Shown: piece by piece, positions 31,666-44,113 of the stretch
How the letters are laid out: each line of letters starts with the position of its first letter
Position numbering within the stretch: position 1 is the first letter of the stretch
Made by a program: the position numbers and the translations under genes
The notes under the pieces: generated by a model
Database searches by the model: none
Seen by the model: only the letters and a program-made list of their open reading frames with translations
Told to the model about the DNA's origin: nothing
NCBI GenBank assembly: GCA_018806915.1
Contig: JAGKQI010000046.1
Span: 1,302,001-1,366,000 of the forward strand
Origin: Phytophthora colocasiae
Taxonomy: Eukaryota; Oomycota; Peronosporomycetes; Peronosporales; Peronosporaceae
DNA: 64,000 nucleotides
Direction of reading: 5' to 3'

Positions 31666-32672
31666 ATGGCATCATTCAAGACCAGAAAGCGACTCCGCAG
31701 AGACTTCGTCCCCCCAAGTGGATGGTTTCGGCAGGCAGTAGCTGACGAACTGTGGATGCCACTCGCAACGGCTGATGTCCCAAAGATTTCCCGCCCAGTT
31801 CAACCGAGAGTGCGGCGGGCACGGCTCAAGAGAAGCAGAAAACGTAAGAAGAAAAAGAAGCGAGGTGTCTACCCCAAGCGACCCAGGCGCTACGAACACG
31901 ATCGCGTCCCTGAACACTTTCGAGTGGTGGAGCCACTACTCACATCATGGTTTGATGTGAGCAGCTACACTGAGGAGGCACGACCATCTGGGTGGATGGC
32001 CCTAGCAGATCCTGTGCCTACCAGGGCAACAGGCCCAGCTGATGCATCTGACATGAACACTTTCGATGAAGAGGAGCCTGGAAATCCTATCAACGCAGTT
32101 ACTAAACTGCGCCTGTTTCCAACACCCATGCAAAAAGCCAAGCTCGATCAAATGTTTGCTACTAACCGGGCATTTTACAACAAGATGGTTGCACTCTCAA
32201 GGAAGAACAAGGACGACAACACCAGCGAGTTGATGCTTAAGGTCCGCCCCATTGCTGTAGTAGAGAGCATGGCAAAGTTTTTCCGCAACAACAGACGTGC
32301 TTTAGCTCGCCACCGAATGGTGAACGACGAGGTGCGTGATTCTGCATTTCAGGACTTCAAAAAAGCCGTGAAGTCATCGCGCGCACTATTTTTCAACACA
32401 AAAGCTCGAGGAGAGAAGACGACGTATCCCAAATTCAAGTTCAAAAGCAAGTTTGATCCTTCAAACACGATAGAGATCAGGAGCCGCTCAATCAGAGCCA
32501 TCGATGTAGATGGAGAGCAGCGAGTTCGCTTCCACCCCACATTTTTCGACCTGGCCAGGGATGAAGGGATTGCTATCCACGAACGTCTACCAGAGCTGAC
32601 TGCGTCTGTTCGCCTTCAGCGCCTCCGTGAAGGAGAGGTCTATTTGATCGTTCCACGTGTCCGAGAGTTCCC
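31666..32672 (+). pseudogene. Fanzor (eukaryotic TnpB-like RNA-guided nuclease), segment 1
   Basis: First of three pieces of one broken Fanzor gene. The ATG at 31666 begins a lysine/arginine-rich N-terminus with a strong nuclear-localisation-type cluster (KRSRKRKKKKKRG) at about residues 55-68. Next comes the diagnostic TnpB/Fanzor N-terminal motif KLRLFPTPMQKAKLDQMF followed by NRAFYNKMV. Beta-barrel (WED-like) strands continue to EVYLIVPRVREFP, where the copia element starts at 32673. TnpB and Fanzor nucleases cut DNA guided by an RNA encoded next to them. Removing the insertion and one copy of its TTCCC duplication rejoins this segment in frame to segment 2 at 45774. The gene is nonetheless dead: it also has a frameshift, a stop and a second insertion downstream. 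Confidence 0.85.
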
Positions 32673-32851
32673 TGTTGGAAACCGTACCGTCTTTTGAGAC
32701 GATCTGAGAAGTTGAAGACGTCTTATGAAACTTAGCTAGCAGAGTGATGGTAGAAAGGCATCGATTCCGCACTCGGCGGACCTGCCTTCAGTCCGAAAGT
32801 TTCCTTTAACCAAACAAGTTGTGTGTGAGTGCATTTGATTCAACTCCGACA
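32673..32851 (+). repeat. Copia 5' LTR
   Basis: 179 bp from TGTTGGAAACC to CAACTCCGACA, matching the 3' copy at 45590. Confidence 0.95.
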
Positions 32852-32866
32852 GGGTTACGAGCCCAA
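32852..32866 (+). other. Candidate copia primer-binding site
   Basis: GGGTTACGAGCCC directly follows the LTR. Its complement GGGCTCGTAACCC looks like a tRNA anticodon stem-loop, one base different from the initiator-Met form. Copia-type elements often prime from such an internal half-tRNA site instead of the CCA end. Confidence 0.45.
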
Positions 32867-32917
32867 AACCCAAGCTACAACCTGCGATACATCGGTAAAC
32901 AGCACTACAACAACAAG

Positions 32918-35900
32918 ATGCCATCCTTAAGCGACTCAGACGACGACAGACGCAAAAGCAACAAGGACAAGAAGTTCCACATCAACTCGTCCGGCAACCC
33001 AGTGCATTGGGACGGAGAGAACTGGCCTTTCTACAAGAAAGCCATGACTGTGGCGTTCCAGAGAGACTTGCTCGAGCAGATCGCGACCGGTAAGGTCAAG
33101 GAAGACGACCAGTGGAGTCAAGACGAGAAGGATGAGCACACCAAGAAGCAAGCCAAGATCCAGATGCTGATCATGGGCTCGCTGAAGACCACACTCGCTC
33201 AGCAGTTGATGGACCAGAAGAATGGTACCGACATGTGGGCTGAGCTGTGCAAGATCTACGAAGGAAAGAACAACGATGCCACCAAGGCGCAGAAAGTGTA
33301 CCGCTTACAAGGAGAGCTGCACCGGACTCATCTGCGCACGAATGGTGACGTGCGTGCACACTTGTACATCATGTTTCGCATCAAGAACGAACTCGACGAG
33401 CTCGGCTCGCCACTGAGCGACCTTCAGATGGTGGATATGCTGCTAAGAAGTCTCCCGACGCAAATTTGCTACAACGAACTCCGAAGAAAAGTGCTATTTA
33501 GCTCCAATATGAGCAAATACACACCTGAGTTGTTGCGAGAATTGATTCTCACGGCTGAGTCTCGTAGCAAGGACTGGGAGAAGAATGCATTCGGGAATAA
33601 TCAAGGCTCCAAGAAGAAAGGAAGCTCTTCAGGAAACCAGAAAGACGGCAGCAACAAACCTGCTGGTGACTCAACTAAGAAGAAGACACCGAAGACTGAG
33701 ATCGAGTGTTTTAATTGTGGTGTCAAAGGCCACTATAAGAGCAACTGCCCAGAGCTGGAGGAGAAATCCGGCGCCAAGAAGAATGGACAGGCCAAGATGG
33801 CACGCATTGGTGAGAAGTCTGTGGAGAAAGTGACCTCACAAAACGCAGATGAAGTTGTCAACTTCGCACACAAACGTGACGTGGTGGTGGGAGAAGTAGT
33901 GAAGCGCGTCGCTAAGAACTACGATCCAAGCCGTTGGTACTTCGATAGCGGGACCAACGCTCACATTGTGACAAGCAAGGAGTACTTTACTGTGTTGAAC
34001 AGCATGGAGGACAGTGACTGGAACCCGACAATATCAGGGTTTGCTGATGGTGTTGATGCCCAAGCAGAAGGCTTTGGAACGATTATACTAGCCAGCATGA
34101 TTGATGAAGAGATGGTTTTCGTTTTCGTGGAGGATGTACTATATGTACCTGCGGCTGGATGCAACCTGTTCTCGCCGGGACAAGCATTGGAGCAGGGCTT
34201 CAAGATGTCTTGGGATCAGGAGGCAATGATTTTCGGCATGTCAAAGGATGGTACCGAGGTGATTCGAACGAAACAAGACCATCGCTTATGGACTTTCGAA
34301 GTGCACAATATTGGCGGTGTCAAAGTCAACAGCAAGAAGACTGCAGCAGTTAAGAAGCGTGTACTGGCAAATTTCGCAGTAACTGATGGAGTTGAGGATC
34401 TTGACGTCTGGCACACGCGCCTCGGACACACTTGTCCAGAGTACATACGCCTGATGGTTGATCGCGGGATGGCCAAGGGCATCATGCTAAAGAAACGTGG
34501 GAAAATGGATTGCGCTGACTGTCATTTCGGCAAGCAGAGACGTAAGACATTTTGCAAGAAGCTCGAGCGAAACATTGAGAAGGTGAATGACATGATCTTC
34601 GCTGACTTATTGATTCCTGGACTACACAATGGGACACAGTACAGTGCAGTGTTGGTCATTATGGACGGATTCTCTCGCTTCGTGACCACGTACCTGTTGA
34701 AGTCTAAGACAGAAGGGGAAGTGAACGAATACATGAAGCAGTATATCGCGTGGGCCGAACGGCAACACGGACGCCGGGTGGACACAGTTGTGACTCGCCA
34801 GTGGTGTGCTGAGACTCACGATAAAGACGACGAAGTGATTGGACCCGTGAAGGAGGTGCTAACGGACAAAGGCAAGGAGTTTTGCAACAATGCAATGGAG
34901 CGTTGGTACGCAGACAAGGGAATTGTTCACACCAAAGTTGGTCCCAAATCGTCGCAGTTGAACCTGGTAGAGCGGACTCACCAGACTTTGATCAGTATGG
35001 TCAAGACTATGATGCACGACTCGGGGTTACCGAGATCGTTCTGGACACATGCCCTACAGACTGCAGTCTACATCAAGAACAGAGTTTTCTGTAAGGGGGC
35101 TGGCCGTACGCCGTATGAAATGGTGTATGGAACGAAACCGGATCTTCATCATATCCGGACTTTTGGTTCACTGGTGTATTGCCACACTCCGGTCGCCAAG
35201 CGTACGAAGTTGGCTGTGAACTGCAAGGTGGGATTTCTTATCGGCTACCAGGAAGATGTTGTGGGTTGTCAAGTGTATTTCCCTACGGAGCATCAGAAAG
35301 GCTTCGTTGCAGACGTGAAAGTGAACGAATCGATTAAGTATAAGGACAGATACGGCAGTACGTTCAAGACCAAAGTGAACAAATGGCTGCAAACGTTTAC
35401 AGAGTTTGTCGAAGATGGCTACTTTGACGATGGAGATAGTGACAGTGAAGAATCTTCACAACACGCGGAGTGTGATGAAGATTCAGTTCGCGAAGACAGT
35501 AACGTGGACATGGTCAGTGTGGCTGAGAGTGAAGAGCTGGATGCCGAGAAAGCGACTCAGTGGAATGAGATGGTACAGAACAGTGTACTACCTACATTCG
35601 AGGATGCACCGAGTAGCACTCCAAGCAGCAAACTGGCCGATGGAGACCAACAAGTATGGCACGACATGTTGGAGAATAGTTCCATGCCAGACTACGAGCT
35701 TGCGTTAGTTCAAACGCAGGAGGGCGAAGATGATGCCAGCACCGAGGAACATGAGAACGAGGATGAACATCGTGAACATGATGGTGATTTTGACGATGCT
35801 CAAGTGAGCATCAAGAGCGATGACGGTGATTTAGACGATGCTCAAGTCGAGAGCGATGACGATGCCGATGCGGCAGTGAGTGAACACGATAATTGTGAAC

Positions 35901-36521
35901 TTGACGGTGATGATGACTTTGGAGTCGATGAATTCGTTGATTTTGAACACGAAGATGTTGCTAGTCACGTCGCAGACCTTGTTTCAGTCTCAGAAGATGT
36001 GGAGAGTGACGAGAATGGATGCGATTTCTTGTTTGACCCGAGTGATGAACTTGAAGCTGAGTGGAACAGCAACCTGAGTGACGAAGTAGATGATCCTCCA
36101 AGGCAATCAACACAAAACCCAGTCCGGGATGATGTTCTTGGATTTCCTCAGCAGATGCTAGTGGGAAAAGTACACCCTAGAGACGAAGAGGTTCGTCGCA
36201 CACAAGACCGGAAGCGTACCAAGGTGAACGCACAGCGAGTAATAGCAGCAAGACGAGCTGGACTTCGAGAAATTGCTGAGCGTGAACCATTCGAAGATTT
36301 TGAGGTTTGTTCGGCGTTCAAAGCGCTGCATGCGGATCGACGCGGCAAGGGTGGTTTACGGGCTAGTGATATCAAAATACCCAGGAACTACAGAGAAGCA
36401 ATGAGATCAAAACAAGCGAGTTTCTGGAAAGAGGCTATGGACAAGGAGATGGCTGCACTGAAGTCCAAGGATGTGCTGAAGCAGATTCCAAGATCGGATA
36501 TGCCGGCAGGACAGCATGCCA
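32918..36521 (+). CDS. Copia gag-pol, 5' segment (gag, protease, integrase, start of RT)
   Basis: ATG at 32918 (MPSLSDSDDDRRKSN). Gag comes first with the UBN2-like region WDGENWPFYKKAM and a CCHC knuckle CFNCGVKGHYKSNC near residue 263. Next are the aspartic protease (WYFDSGTNAHIV, about 340), the pre-integrase zinc region (DVWHTRLGHTCPEY, about 496) and integrase with LTDKGKEF and NLVERTHQTL. A roughly 250-residue Asp/Glu-rich spacer leads to the first RT residues (FWKEAMDKEMAALK). The frame is cut at 36521 by the gypsy LTR, which supplies a stop two bases later. It continues in frame at 44114. Codons up to the break show no damage, so inactivation is due to the insertion alone. Confidence 0.93.
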
Positions 36522-36942
36522 TGTAACGGGGATGTTACACGAATGTTTCTCGTTGGTGTGTGACACACGTGGATACATTTATGTGGGTACATAATAGTGT
36601 GTGGCACTCATGATACATTTATGTGGGTACATAATGGTGTGGCACACACGAGTAGATACGTAGATGGCCTCAGAGCCTCACGTTGCATTTTGATTAGGAT
36701 TTAGTATGTTAGATACTAAATCCGTTACATTTAGGATTAGGACAATAAAGTCAATAAAAATCAGTTTGCATTTTACATAGTTAGTGTTAGTCCTTTGTTA
36801 TAGGGACACTGACTCTGTGAGTCTCGTATTTAGTGGACTACTTAGTTCTTGTATAGAACCGAAGGCTAGTGCCTTGCAAGCAGGACTCTACGAGCCAACT
36901 AAACTTCCTCTGTGCCGTGCACACCTACGCAGCCCCGCTGCA
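36522..36942 (+). repeat. Gypsy 5' LTR
   Basis: 421 bp beginning TGTAACGGGGATGTTACACG and ending CCCCGCTGCA. It contains two close direct repeats of ATACATTTATGTGGGTACAT. Confidence 0.95.
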
Positions 36943-36999
36943 TCTGGTAGCACTAGTAGTCAATCCAACTCCTGAGTTGAAGACTGTTTCTCTGTGAGA

Positions 37000-37970
37000 A
37001 TGGAGCCAGAAGCATACGCTCACTTGACTCCGAGTCAGCGGGACACGCTTAACAAGCTTACGTCCTTGCTGGGCCCCGAAGGTATGGCGCACCTTGCGTC
37101 CCAAGGGCCGGAGGCCGTCAACGCGCGTCTTGAGGCATTTGCCTCGTACGAAAACGCTCTCGTTGAGCACATCCAACGGAATGTAAAAGGAGTTAACCCC
37201 GCTCCGAGAGCTAAGCCCGTCACGCTCAGCGTGAAGACCTTTCACGGGCACGAAGGAGAGAACCTCCTGTTGTGGACCCGAGAGGTCGAAATGGCCATGG
37301 GAGCCGCTATGCTCCAGTTGGAAGGCCAACGCGTGGCGTTCGCCATCTCTAAGCTCGAAGGGCGAGCACGAGAATGGGCCTTGACGTCTGGGACGTCGGT
37401 AGAAATGGCCTTCCCACATGGGGTGAGCTTAAGGTCAAGCTTACGCAAGTGTTTGCTCCGCCTAACCAGGCGTATCGCGTGCGGTCACGCTTCCTTGCTT
37501 GCCGACAGGGCAAGAAGGACCTGGTGGACTATGTCCAAGAGCTGCGCACGCTCATTGCCGGCATGGCTGCCGACCCTCTACCTGAGGTGGTCACCGTGAC
37601 CATCTTCATGGAAGGTTTACGAGCTGGCGTGGCCAGAACGGAGGCATTCCGTCAGAATCCTCGCACCTTCGAGGACGCTGTCAGCGTGGCATTGAATGCC
37701 GAACACAACTTTAAGTTGTCGAGGGTCGGTGCTAACAGCACAGGGTCCGGGGGACCCGAGCCCATGGACCTCAGCTATGCTGAAGATGAAGTAGCCGAGC
37801 TACGAGCTGCGGTGCAGCGTATGAGCACCCGCCGGTGCTACACGTGTGGTAGTCCCACACATCTGAGGCCCAACTGCCCTCTGCGCAAAGAGCGCGCCGG
37901 CCAGAATGGCCGCAACCCTGCCGCGGGTCCCGCTTTGGGCTCTGCCCAGGGAAACGAAGGCTCCCAGTAG
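37000..37970 (+). pseudogene. Gypsy gag, frameshifted
   Basis: ATG at 37000 (MEPEAYAHLTPSQRDTLNKL). Capsid-type helices run through RVAFAISKLEGRAREWALT, after which the frame moves at about 37413 to the reading that gives PTWGELKVKLTQVFAPPNQ. Adding one C in the TTCCC run would keep the frame. The second part has the capsid LEGLRAGVART-type helices (FMEGLRAGVARTEAF) and ends with a zinc knuckle CYTCGSPTHLRPNC and a TAG at 37968. The mutation is recent or a sequencing error, since the rest is intact. Confidence 0.85.
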
Positions 37971-38008
37971 ACGCGGGGCGGTCTACTGGGGAAGAACTGA
38001 GTTCTGCA

Positions 38009-41000
38009 GTGCGTGAGAGGCACTGGGGCTCAGCCCCGAAGAGCTCCGTGCTCTTAAACACGGAACGTGTGAGCAAGCAGGGCTTGCTGGTCGTCCATGT
38101 GGACGTGAAGGGCTTCGAGAAGCCGTGGATCGTGTTGATCGATTCGGGAGCGTCTGGCAACTATGTCAGACGCTCCACCGTTGAGGGTAGTCAGCAATAT
38201 GCTGAGGCGCTTCGAGCGCGAAGAGGTGACACCGTCACTGTCCGTCTAGCGACGGGCGTCCGTGTCACGGTGGCCAAGGTCCCCATGGACCTGCGGCTGA
38301 AGTTCTTGGACTTCGATAGCGTGGAACGCTGCTTGGTCCTGGACCTGGATTCGAGGTACGACCTCATCCTTGGCATGGCGTGGCTGGAGCGCCACGAGCC
38401 ATGGATTGATTGGAGGTCGAAGACCTTAGGTGCTACGCACTTCTCTCCTAGTGGAGCTTTGGCGAGTCATGAACCCACCTCTGCTAGGAAGCAGAAGCGC
38501 TATTGGCGCGAGCATCGAGCCGAGTCGGCTATGATGCTGGAAGTCGGTGTGTCCGAGTTGGTGGACAGCGCCGAGTGCGAGGACCGCAGTCCTGTTGAGC
38601 GCGTAGCGCTGGTTGACAGTGAGTCAACGTGTGGGCAAAGCTCACGTAACCCCTGTGGGGCGGCACGTACTCCGCCGAGTGACGCCGGTCATGGACCGTC
38701 ACTGGATGCCGATGGCATCGGGCCTTACCAGGCCGTGAACTGTGGGGCGGCACGTACTCCGTCGAGTGATACTGGTCGTGGACCAAGTCGATCGCTGATT
38801 GTCTCTGACACTGGACCTGTTACGGTCATTGATTGTGCAGCGGCACGTACTCCGTCTAGTGACGTCGGCGGTAGACCGAGTCAGTCACTGAGTGTCACTG
38901 ACACTGGGCCTGAAGGGGCCGAAACCTGTGCGGCGGCACGTACTCCGTCTAGTGACGTCGGCGGTAGACCGAGTCAGTCACTGAGTGTCACTGACACTGG
39001 GCCGGGCAAGGCCATAACCTGTGCGGCGGCACGTACTCCGTCGAGTGGACGTTCGTCGGCTAGGCGACGACGTCGTAAGGCCCTATGGGCGAGACGCTCT
39101 GCGTCTGAGTCGTCCGTGACGTCAAGTGTCAACGCACGGGAGGGCTGTGGGCAGCTATACACTCTGGTTGATGGAGTGGACGGCAGTGCCGAAGGCAGCG
39201 TCCTGCTGGGCGATCTGCCGAGTGTTGACAAGCTCCTTGAGCTAGAGGAGATGTCGTTCGCCGACTTTGGCGATGCCTTGAAGGCTGGCGAACTCGCCGA
39301 GGTGGTCATCGTTCGACCTGAAGAGGAGTTAAACTCATCGTCCCTCGTAGACGAGTCCGTCTTGGCCGAGGTCAAGAAGGCGCTGAGCGCCAGGAGTGGA
39401 TCGGAGATCCTCAAGAATCCCTCGGATCCCTTCTACTCCTTGCTGAAGGAATATGGAGACGTTGTCTCAAAGGAACCACCAAGTGGCCTGCCTCCTGACC
39501 GAGGCGTTCGTCACGAGATCGACTTAGTTCCCGGAACTAAATACTGCGTGACCCGGCAGTGGCCTCTTCCTAAAGAGCAATGCGACGTCATTGACGCCTT
39601 CTTCCGTGCTAAGCACGCGGCGGGTCTCGTGCGCGAGAGCAAGTCTTCGCACTCCGCGCCAACGTTCTGTGTCAGAAAGCCGAATGGCAAGTGGCGTATC
39701 GTTCACGCTTTTAACAAGCTCAACGCTGCCACGATTCCGGCGCAGACGCCGATTCCTAGGAAGGATGTTCTTCAGAACAACATGGTGGGTTGCACCATGT
39801 ACAGTGCGCTCGACTTAGTCGATGGCTATTATCAGCTGCTCATGCGAGCCAGTGATATTCCGCTTACAGCGGTGAGCACCCCGAGCGGTATGCTCTGGGA
39901 GTGGCTCGTCATGCCCCAAGGGCTGTCGAATGCGCCTGCAACGTTCAATCGTCTAGTGACGCAGTTGTTCAGGCCCCTACGGGCATTCGCACAGACGTAC
40001 TTTGACGATGTGTTCGTCCACAGTCGTGCTGAGCACGGGAAGACTGATGTCGAGGTACACGTGGAACACGTGAGAGCAGTGCTCGAGTGCATGCGCACCA
40101 ACAAGTTGTACGCCAACGCGGACAAGTGCGTCTTTGGCGCGGAAGAAATCCCTTTCCTAGGGTGCTTCATTGGGAAGCATGACCTTCGTGCTGATCCAGC
40201 AAAGGTCAAGGCCATTGTGGACTGGCCGGTTCCCTTGAACCAGAAGGACTTGCGTAAGTGGCTGGGCTTGGCCAACTACTTGCACAAGTACAGCGAGAAC
40301 TACGCTGAGTTGGCTCGGCCACTGTCGGATCTCCTTAAGAAGGATGCCGAATGGGTATGGCGTGCTGAGCACGAGAGTGCGTTCACTCGTATCAAGGATA
40401 GCCTGCTTCAGGCACCGATACTGGCGTTGCCAGACCCCGATCGTCCGTTCATCGTCGTCTGTGACGCCTCGGACTTTGCCATCGGCAGTGCTTTGCTACA
40501 AACGGACGCCGACGGGCGCGAACGCGTCATTGCGTTTGAGTCTCGGCAGCTCAAGGCTGCTGAGAAGAACTATCCAGTTCATGACAAGGAGCTACTTGCG
40601 ATGAAGTACGCTCTCGTCAAATTCAGGGTTCACCTGCTCGGCTCCAAGCCGTTTGTGATCTACACGGATCATGCGTCACTACGCACAGCGACGCAGTCGC
40701 CTCACCTCTCGCAGAGGATGGCCCGATGGCTCTCCTTCTTTGCGGAGTATAACTTCGAGGTGAAGTACAAGCCTGGCAGGCAGAACGTCCTCGCTGACGC
40801 GTTATCACGTCGCCCGGACTATGAGCTATCTCATGTCACCTCGGTGACGTCGTCCGTGACGGACATGGCTCGAGCAGCGTACGCTCAGGACGACTCTTGT
40901 GTCGCGCTGCTTCAAGCTCTAGGGAGCGATGAGTTTAAGGACTCAAATGTGACTCTGTCACGACGCCTAAAGGCGAGACTCCAACGCTATAGCCTGGAAG

Positions 41001-42776
41001 GCGGTCTGCTGTACTACAGCACGGGTCAGGATGACCCACCACGTGTGGTGGTTCCTCACGATGAGGACCTGAAGTATCGCATCCTCTATGAGGCCCACGA
41101 CACGCCCACAAGCGGCCACCTCGGTCGCGAGAAGACCTACGGCTCGGTGAGCTCCATGTACTGGTGGCCGAAGATGTACAAGTGGGTCAGCACATATGTG
41201 CACACGTGCGAGACGTGTCAGCGGGTTAAACCCTCGCCGCATGCGGCAGCGCCTTTGGCGAGCTTGCCTGTACCCTCTGGGTGTTGGCAGTCCATGAGTA
41301 TGGACTTCGTGTTTGGCCTGCCGAAGGATACGGCAGGCAACACGGGCGTTGTGGTCTTTGTTGACCGTCTGAGCAAGATGGCTCACCTAGCGGCTGTGCC
41401 GGACACCGTCGATGGCGCTGGTACAGCGACGATCTTTATCGATCGGGTCTTCCGCCAGCATGGGCTGCCAGAGACTATTGTCTCGGATCGAGACCCCGTT
41501 TCACGGGTCACTTCTGGACGTCCGTCTTCAAAGTGCTTGGCACTCGACTGGACATGTCCACGGCGGATCATCCGCAGACCGACGGTCAGACTGAACGCGT
41601 GAACCGCGTCCTGGAGGACATCCTCCGCAGCGTATGCGCTGAAACGCCGAAGCGTTGGAGCGCTATGCTCCCTCTCGTTGAGTTCTCAATGAACAACGCG
41701 GTGCATGCCTCGACAGGCTTCACCCCGTTCTACGTGAACGGCCTTGCGCATCCGCGCGTCCCGCTCACTCCGCCACGCGGTAGCCTTGGGCTTGGTGGGG
41801 GAGAGGCTGTGCCGTCGCTCGACTCCGAGCTTGCTGATGTCAGCCCCTTGCTGTTCGCAAGCAAGTCGATGACTTCCTCTCGATGAGGCTTAGCGTCTTA
41901 CGCCGTGTGCGTGACGCAATGGCTGAAAGCCAAGATGTTCAAAAGGAACAAGCTGATGCCAAAGGCAGAAGCAACATGTGGGAGTTCAAGGTCGGTGACC
42001 ACGTTTTATTAAACGCTAAGAACCTGCCTACACACGCAGTGTCAGCCGTCTTCAAGACGAAGTTGCGGCCGCGCTTCATTGGACCGTTCACGGTCGTGGC
42101 CAAGAAGGGCCTGGCATACACGCTTGACTTGCCAAAGCGTATGCGAACACATCCTGTGTTCTACGTGGGCTTGCTTAAGCCATATCGGGACCCTGCTCTT
42201 GTGAGTTCTGAGGAGCTGGCGCCGAGTCGGACGAAGGCTGCACGGCAGCAGGTGGCAGAGCCACAGGTGGTTGCATCCGAACCAACAGGTCTTGTCAATC
42301 CGGAGCAACGTGATGCTCGAGGTCATAGACCCGCTGATGCAGCACCAGAGGCGACTCAGACCGGTCCCCGCGACTCTAGGTCTCCTCGAGACCAGTCGCT
42401 AAGCGATGGGTCGGATGACCGACGTGGTGGTCGTGCTCCTTCACCGAGCCGACGCGGGTCTGCAAGCAATGCAGCGCGTCTACACTCGCAGCGCGAGAAC
42501 CCATCGACCGCTCGTCCTCCTCCTGCTCTGCTCGATGAGCAAGGTGAGCTTCACTATCACGTGGATCGCCTGATGGCGCGGCGTCGTCGCCAAGGTCACA
42601 ACCAGTATCTGGTGAAGTGGCGAGGTTACCCTCACTCACAGAACTCGTGGGAGTTTGAGGTGCCACTACGGCAGGATTGCCCCGACGTCGTTGACGCGTA
42701 TGATCGGGCACACCCGGTGTCAGACCGCCCGATGGGGGTGCGACGGAGTCGCCGGGTGCCAAGCACCTCCCACTAA
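38009..42776 (+). pseudogene. Gypsy pol with chromodomain, two frameshifts
   Basis: Open in one frame from 38009 to 41602: retropepsin VLIDSGASGNYV near residue 45, a repeat-containing spacer, RT with LDLVDGYYQLLM and YFDDVFVHS (about 663), RNase H with FIVVCDASDFAIGS, zinc-type HCETCQR region, and integrase MSMDFVFGLP. At about 41505 (run GACCCCGTTT, one C short) it shifts to the frame giving STADHPQTDGQTERVNRV. At about 41850 (TTCGCAAG, one base short) it shifts again to VGDHVLLNAKNLPTH. The C-terminus has a chromodomain YHVDRLMARRRRQ ... QYLVKWRGYP. All catalytic residues I checked (protease D, RT YxDD, RNase H D) are present. Confidence 0.9.
38650..39045 (+). repeat. Tandem repeats of about 93 bp inside gypsy pol
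   Basis: About five units, each starting TGTGxxGCGGCACGTACTCC, encode C(G/A)AARTPSSDxGxGPSxS-type repeats. The last two full units are nearly identical, so the array is still changing. It lies in the linker between protease and RT. Confidence 0.85.
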
Positions 42777-43687
42777 GGTGGGAGTTCACAGGGTCGTTGC
42801 TGAGCTCAGGCTCTGACCCGTAGCTGCAATACTTGCAGCGAGCACGTCGGTGCCGTCGACATGGCATCGAATGCTCAAACTGCAAGTGCAGTAGAGCTAC
42901 ATGCGCCTCGCGCGCGTGTTTCAAGGGTCTATGACCCTTTAACAACACTGGCCTATGGCCCGGAGCTTCGCGATCATGAAGCGAAGATGGTTCGTGATGA
43001 ACAACCGTCTTAATGACGTTCTGTATAAGTGACAAGTGGTGATGGAAACGGATTCTATCCGATCACCTGACGCTAGAAGCGATCAATGGGTATGACTATG
43101 TCATGAGGCACTGTGGATGCCAGGGATGCCAATGCATTGGACCCCGCATGCTGCATCGCAGTAGGAGGTAGGTAAGCTCCTCCTGAGCGACAGCTTAGCT
43201 GTCTGGTGCTCGTTGTCGTGTCTACGACTGTGCTGAGCACGTGTATTCACAAGACACAGTGTCTGTGACACATAGTGGCGCTTGCGCCTGCTTCAAGGAC
43301 AACTTGGGCATCAAGCCCTGCACACAGTGCTCATCCGAGGGTCACATTAACTGTGAAGCGAGTGGGCCCCACTGCTGTGGGGTTCGTGGAACCGTTGGTA
43401 GCTTGGAAGGCTTGCCCTGTGGATCACTGATCCAGTAGTATCATAGATACGCCACCTGTGGCCTTCTTTCCATGCCCGTAGAGCCCCTTGACTCGAGCCA
43501 GTAGGCTCCTATGCTTGGTAAGCATTGGGCCCAAGTGTGTACCAAGTGGCATCGCGTACGGAGGCGTGTAACACGCACGAGAGACAGCGCCGTCCGCGCA
43601 AGGCAAGGTGCCGTGGCCATCGGCCGATAATCGCGTCGTGTGTTTACACTTTCCGGATACGGTATCCGGAGTCTTGGTGGGGGAGAG
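42777..43687 (+). other. Gypsy non-coding region between pol and 3' LTR
   Basis: About 910 bases with no convincing frame; it ends in the purine tract at 43676-43687. Confidence 0.7.
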
Positions 43688-44108
43688 TGTAACGGGGATG
43701 TTACACGAATGTTTCTCGTTGGTGTGTGACACACGTGGATACATTTATGTGGGTACATAATAGTGTGTGACACTCATGATACATTTATGTGGGTACATAA
43801 TGGTGTGGCACACACGAGTAGATACGTAGATGGCCTCAGAGCCTCACGTTGCATTTTGATTAGGATTTAGTATGTTAGATACTAAATCCGTTACATTTAG
43901 GATTAGGACAATAAAGTCAATAAAAATCAGTTTGCATTTTACATAGTTAGTGTTAGTCCTTTGTTATAGGGACACTGACTCTGTGAGTCTCGTATTTAGT
44001 GGACTACTTAGTTCTTGTATAGAACCGAAGGCTAGTGCCTTGCAAGCAGGACTCTACGAGTCAACTAAACTTCCTCTGTGCCGTGCACACCTACGCAGCC
44101 CCGCTGCA
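43688..44108 (+). repeat. Gypsy 3' LTR
   Basis: 421 bp; differs from the 5' copy by G/A in GTGTG(G/A)CACTC and by C/T in GAG(C/T)CAAC. Confidence 0.95.
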
Positions 44109-44113
44109 TGCCA

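Larger units (their letters stand above)
36522..44108 (+). mobile_element. Ty3/gypsy chromodomain retrotransposon nested in the copia element
   Basis: 7,587 bp with 421-bp LTRs (36522-36942 and 43688-44108; TG...CA ends; two differences noticed) and a 5-bp target duplication TGCCA (36517-36521, 44109-44113). A purine tract GGTGGGGGAGAG precedes the 3' LTR. TGGTAGCACTAGTAG two bases after the 5' LTR is a plausible primer site. Pol order is protease, RT, RNase H, integrase, chromodomain, typical of chromoviruses. Gag and pol carry three single-base frameshifts although the LTRs are almost identical. Confidence 0.95.
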
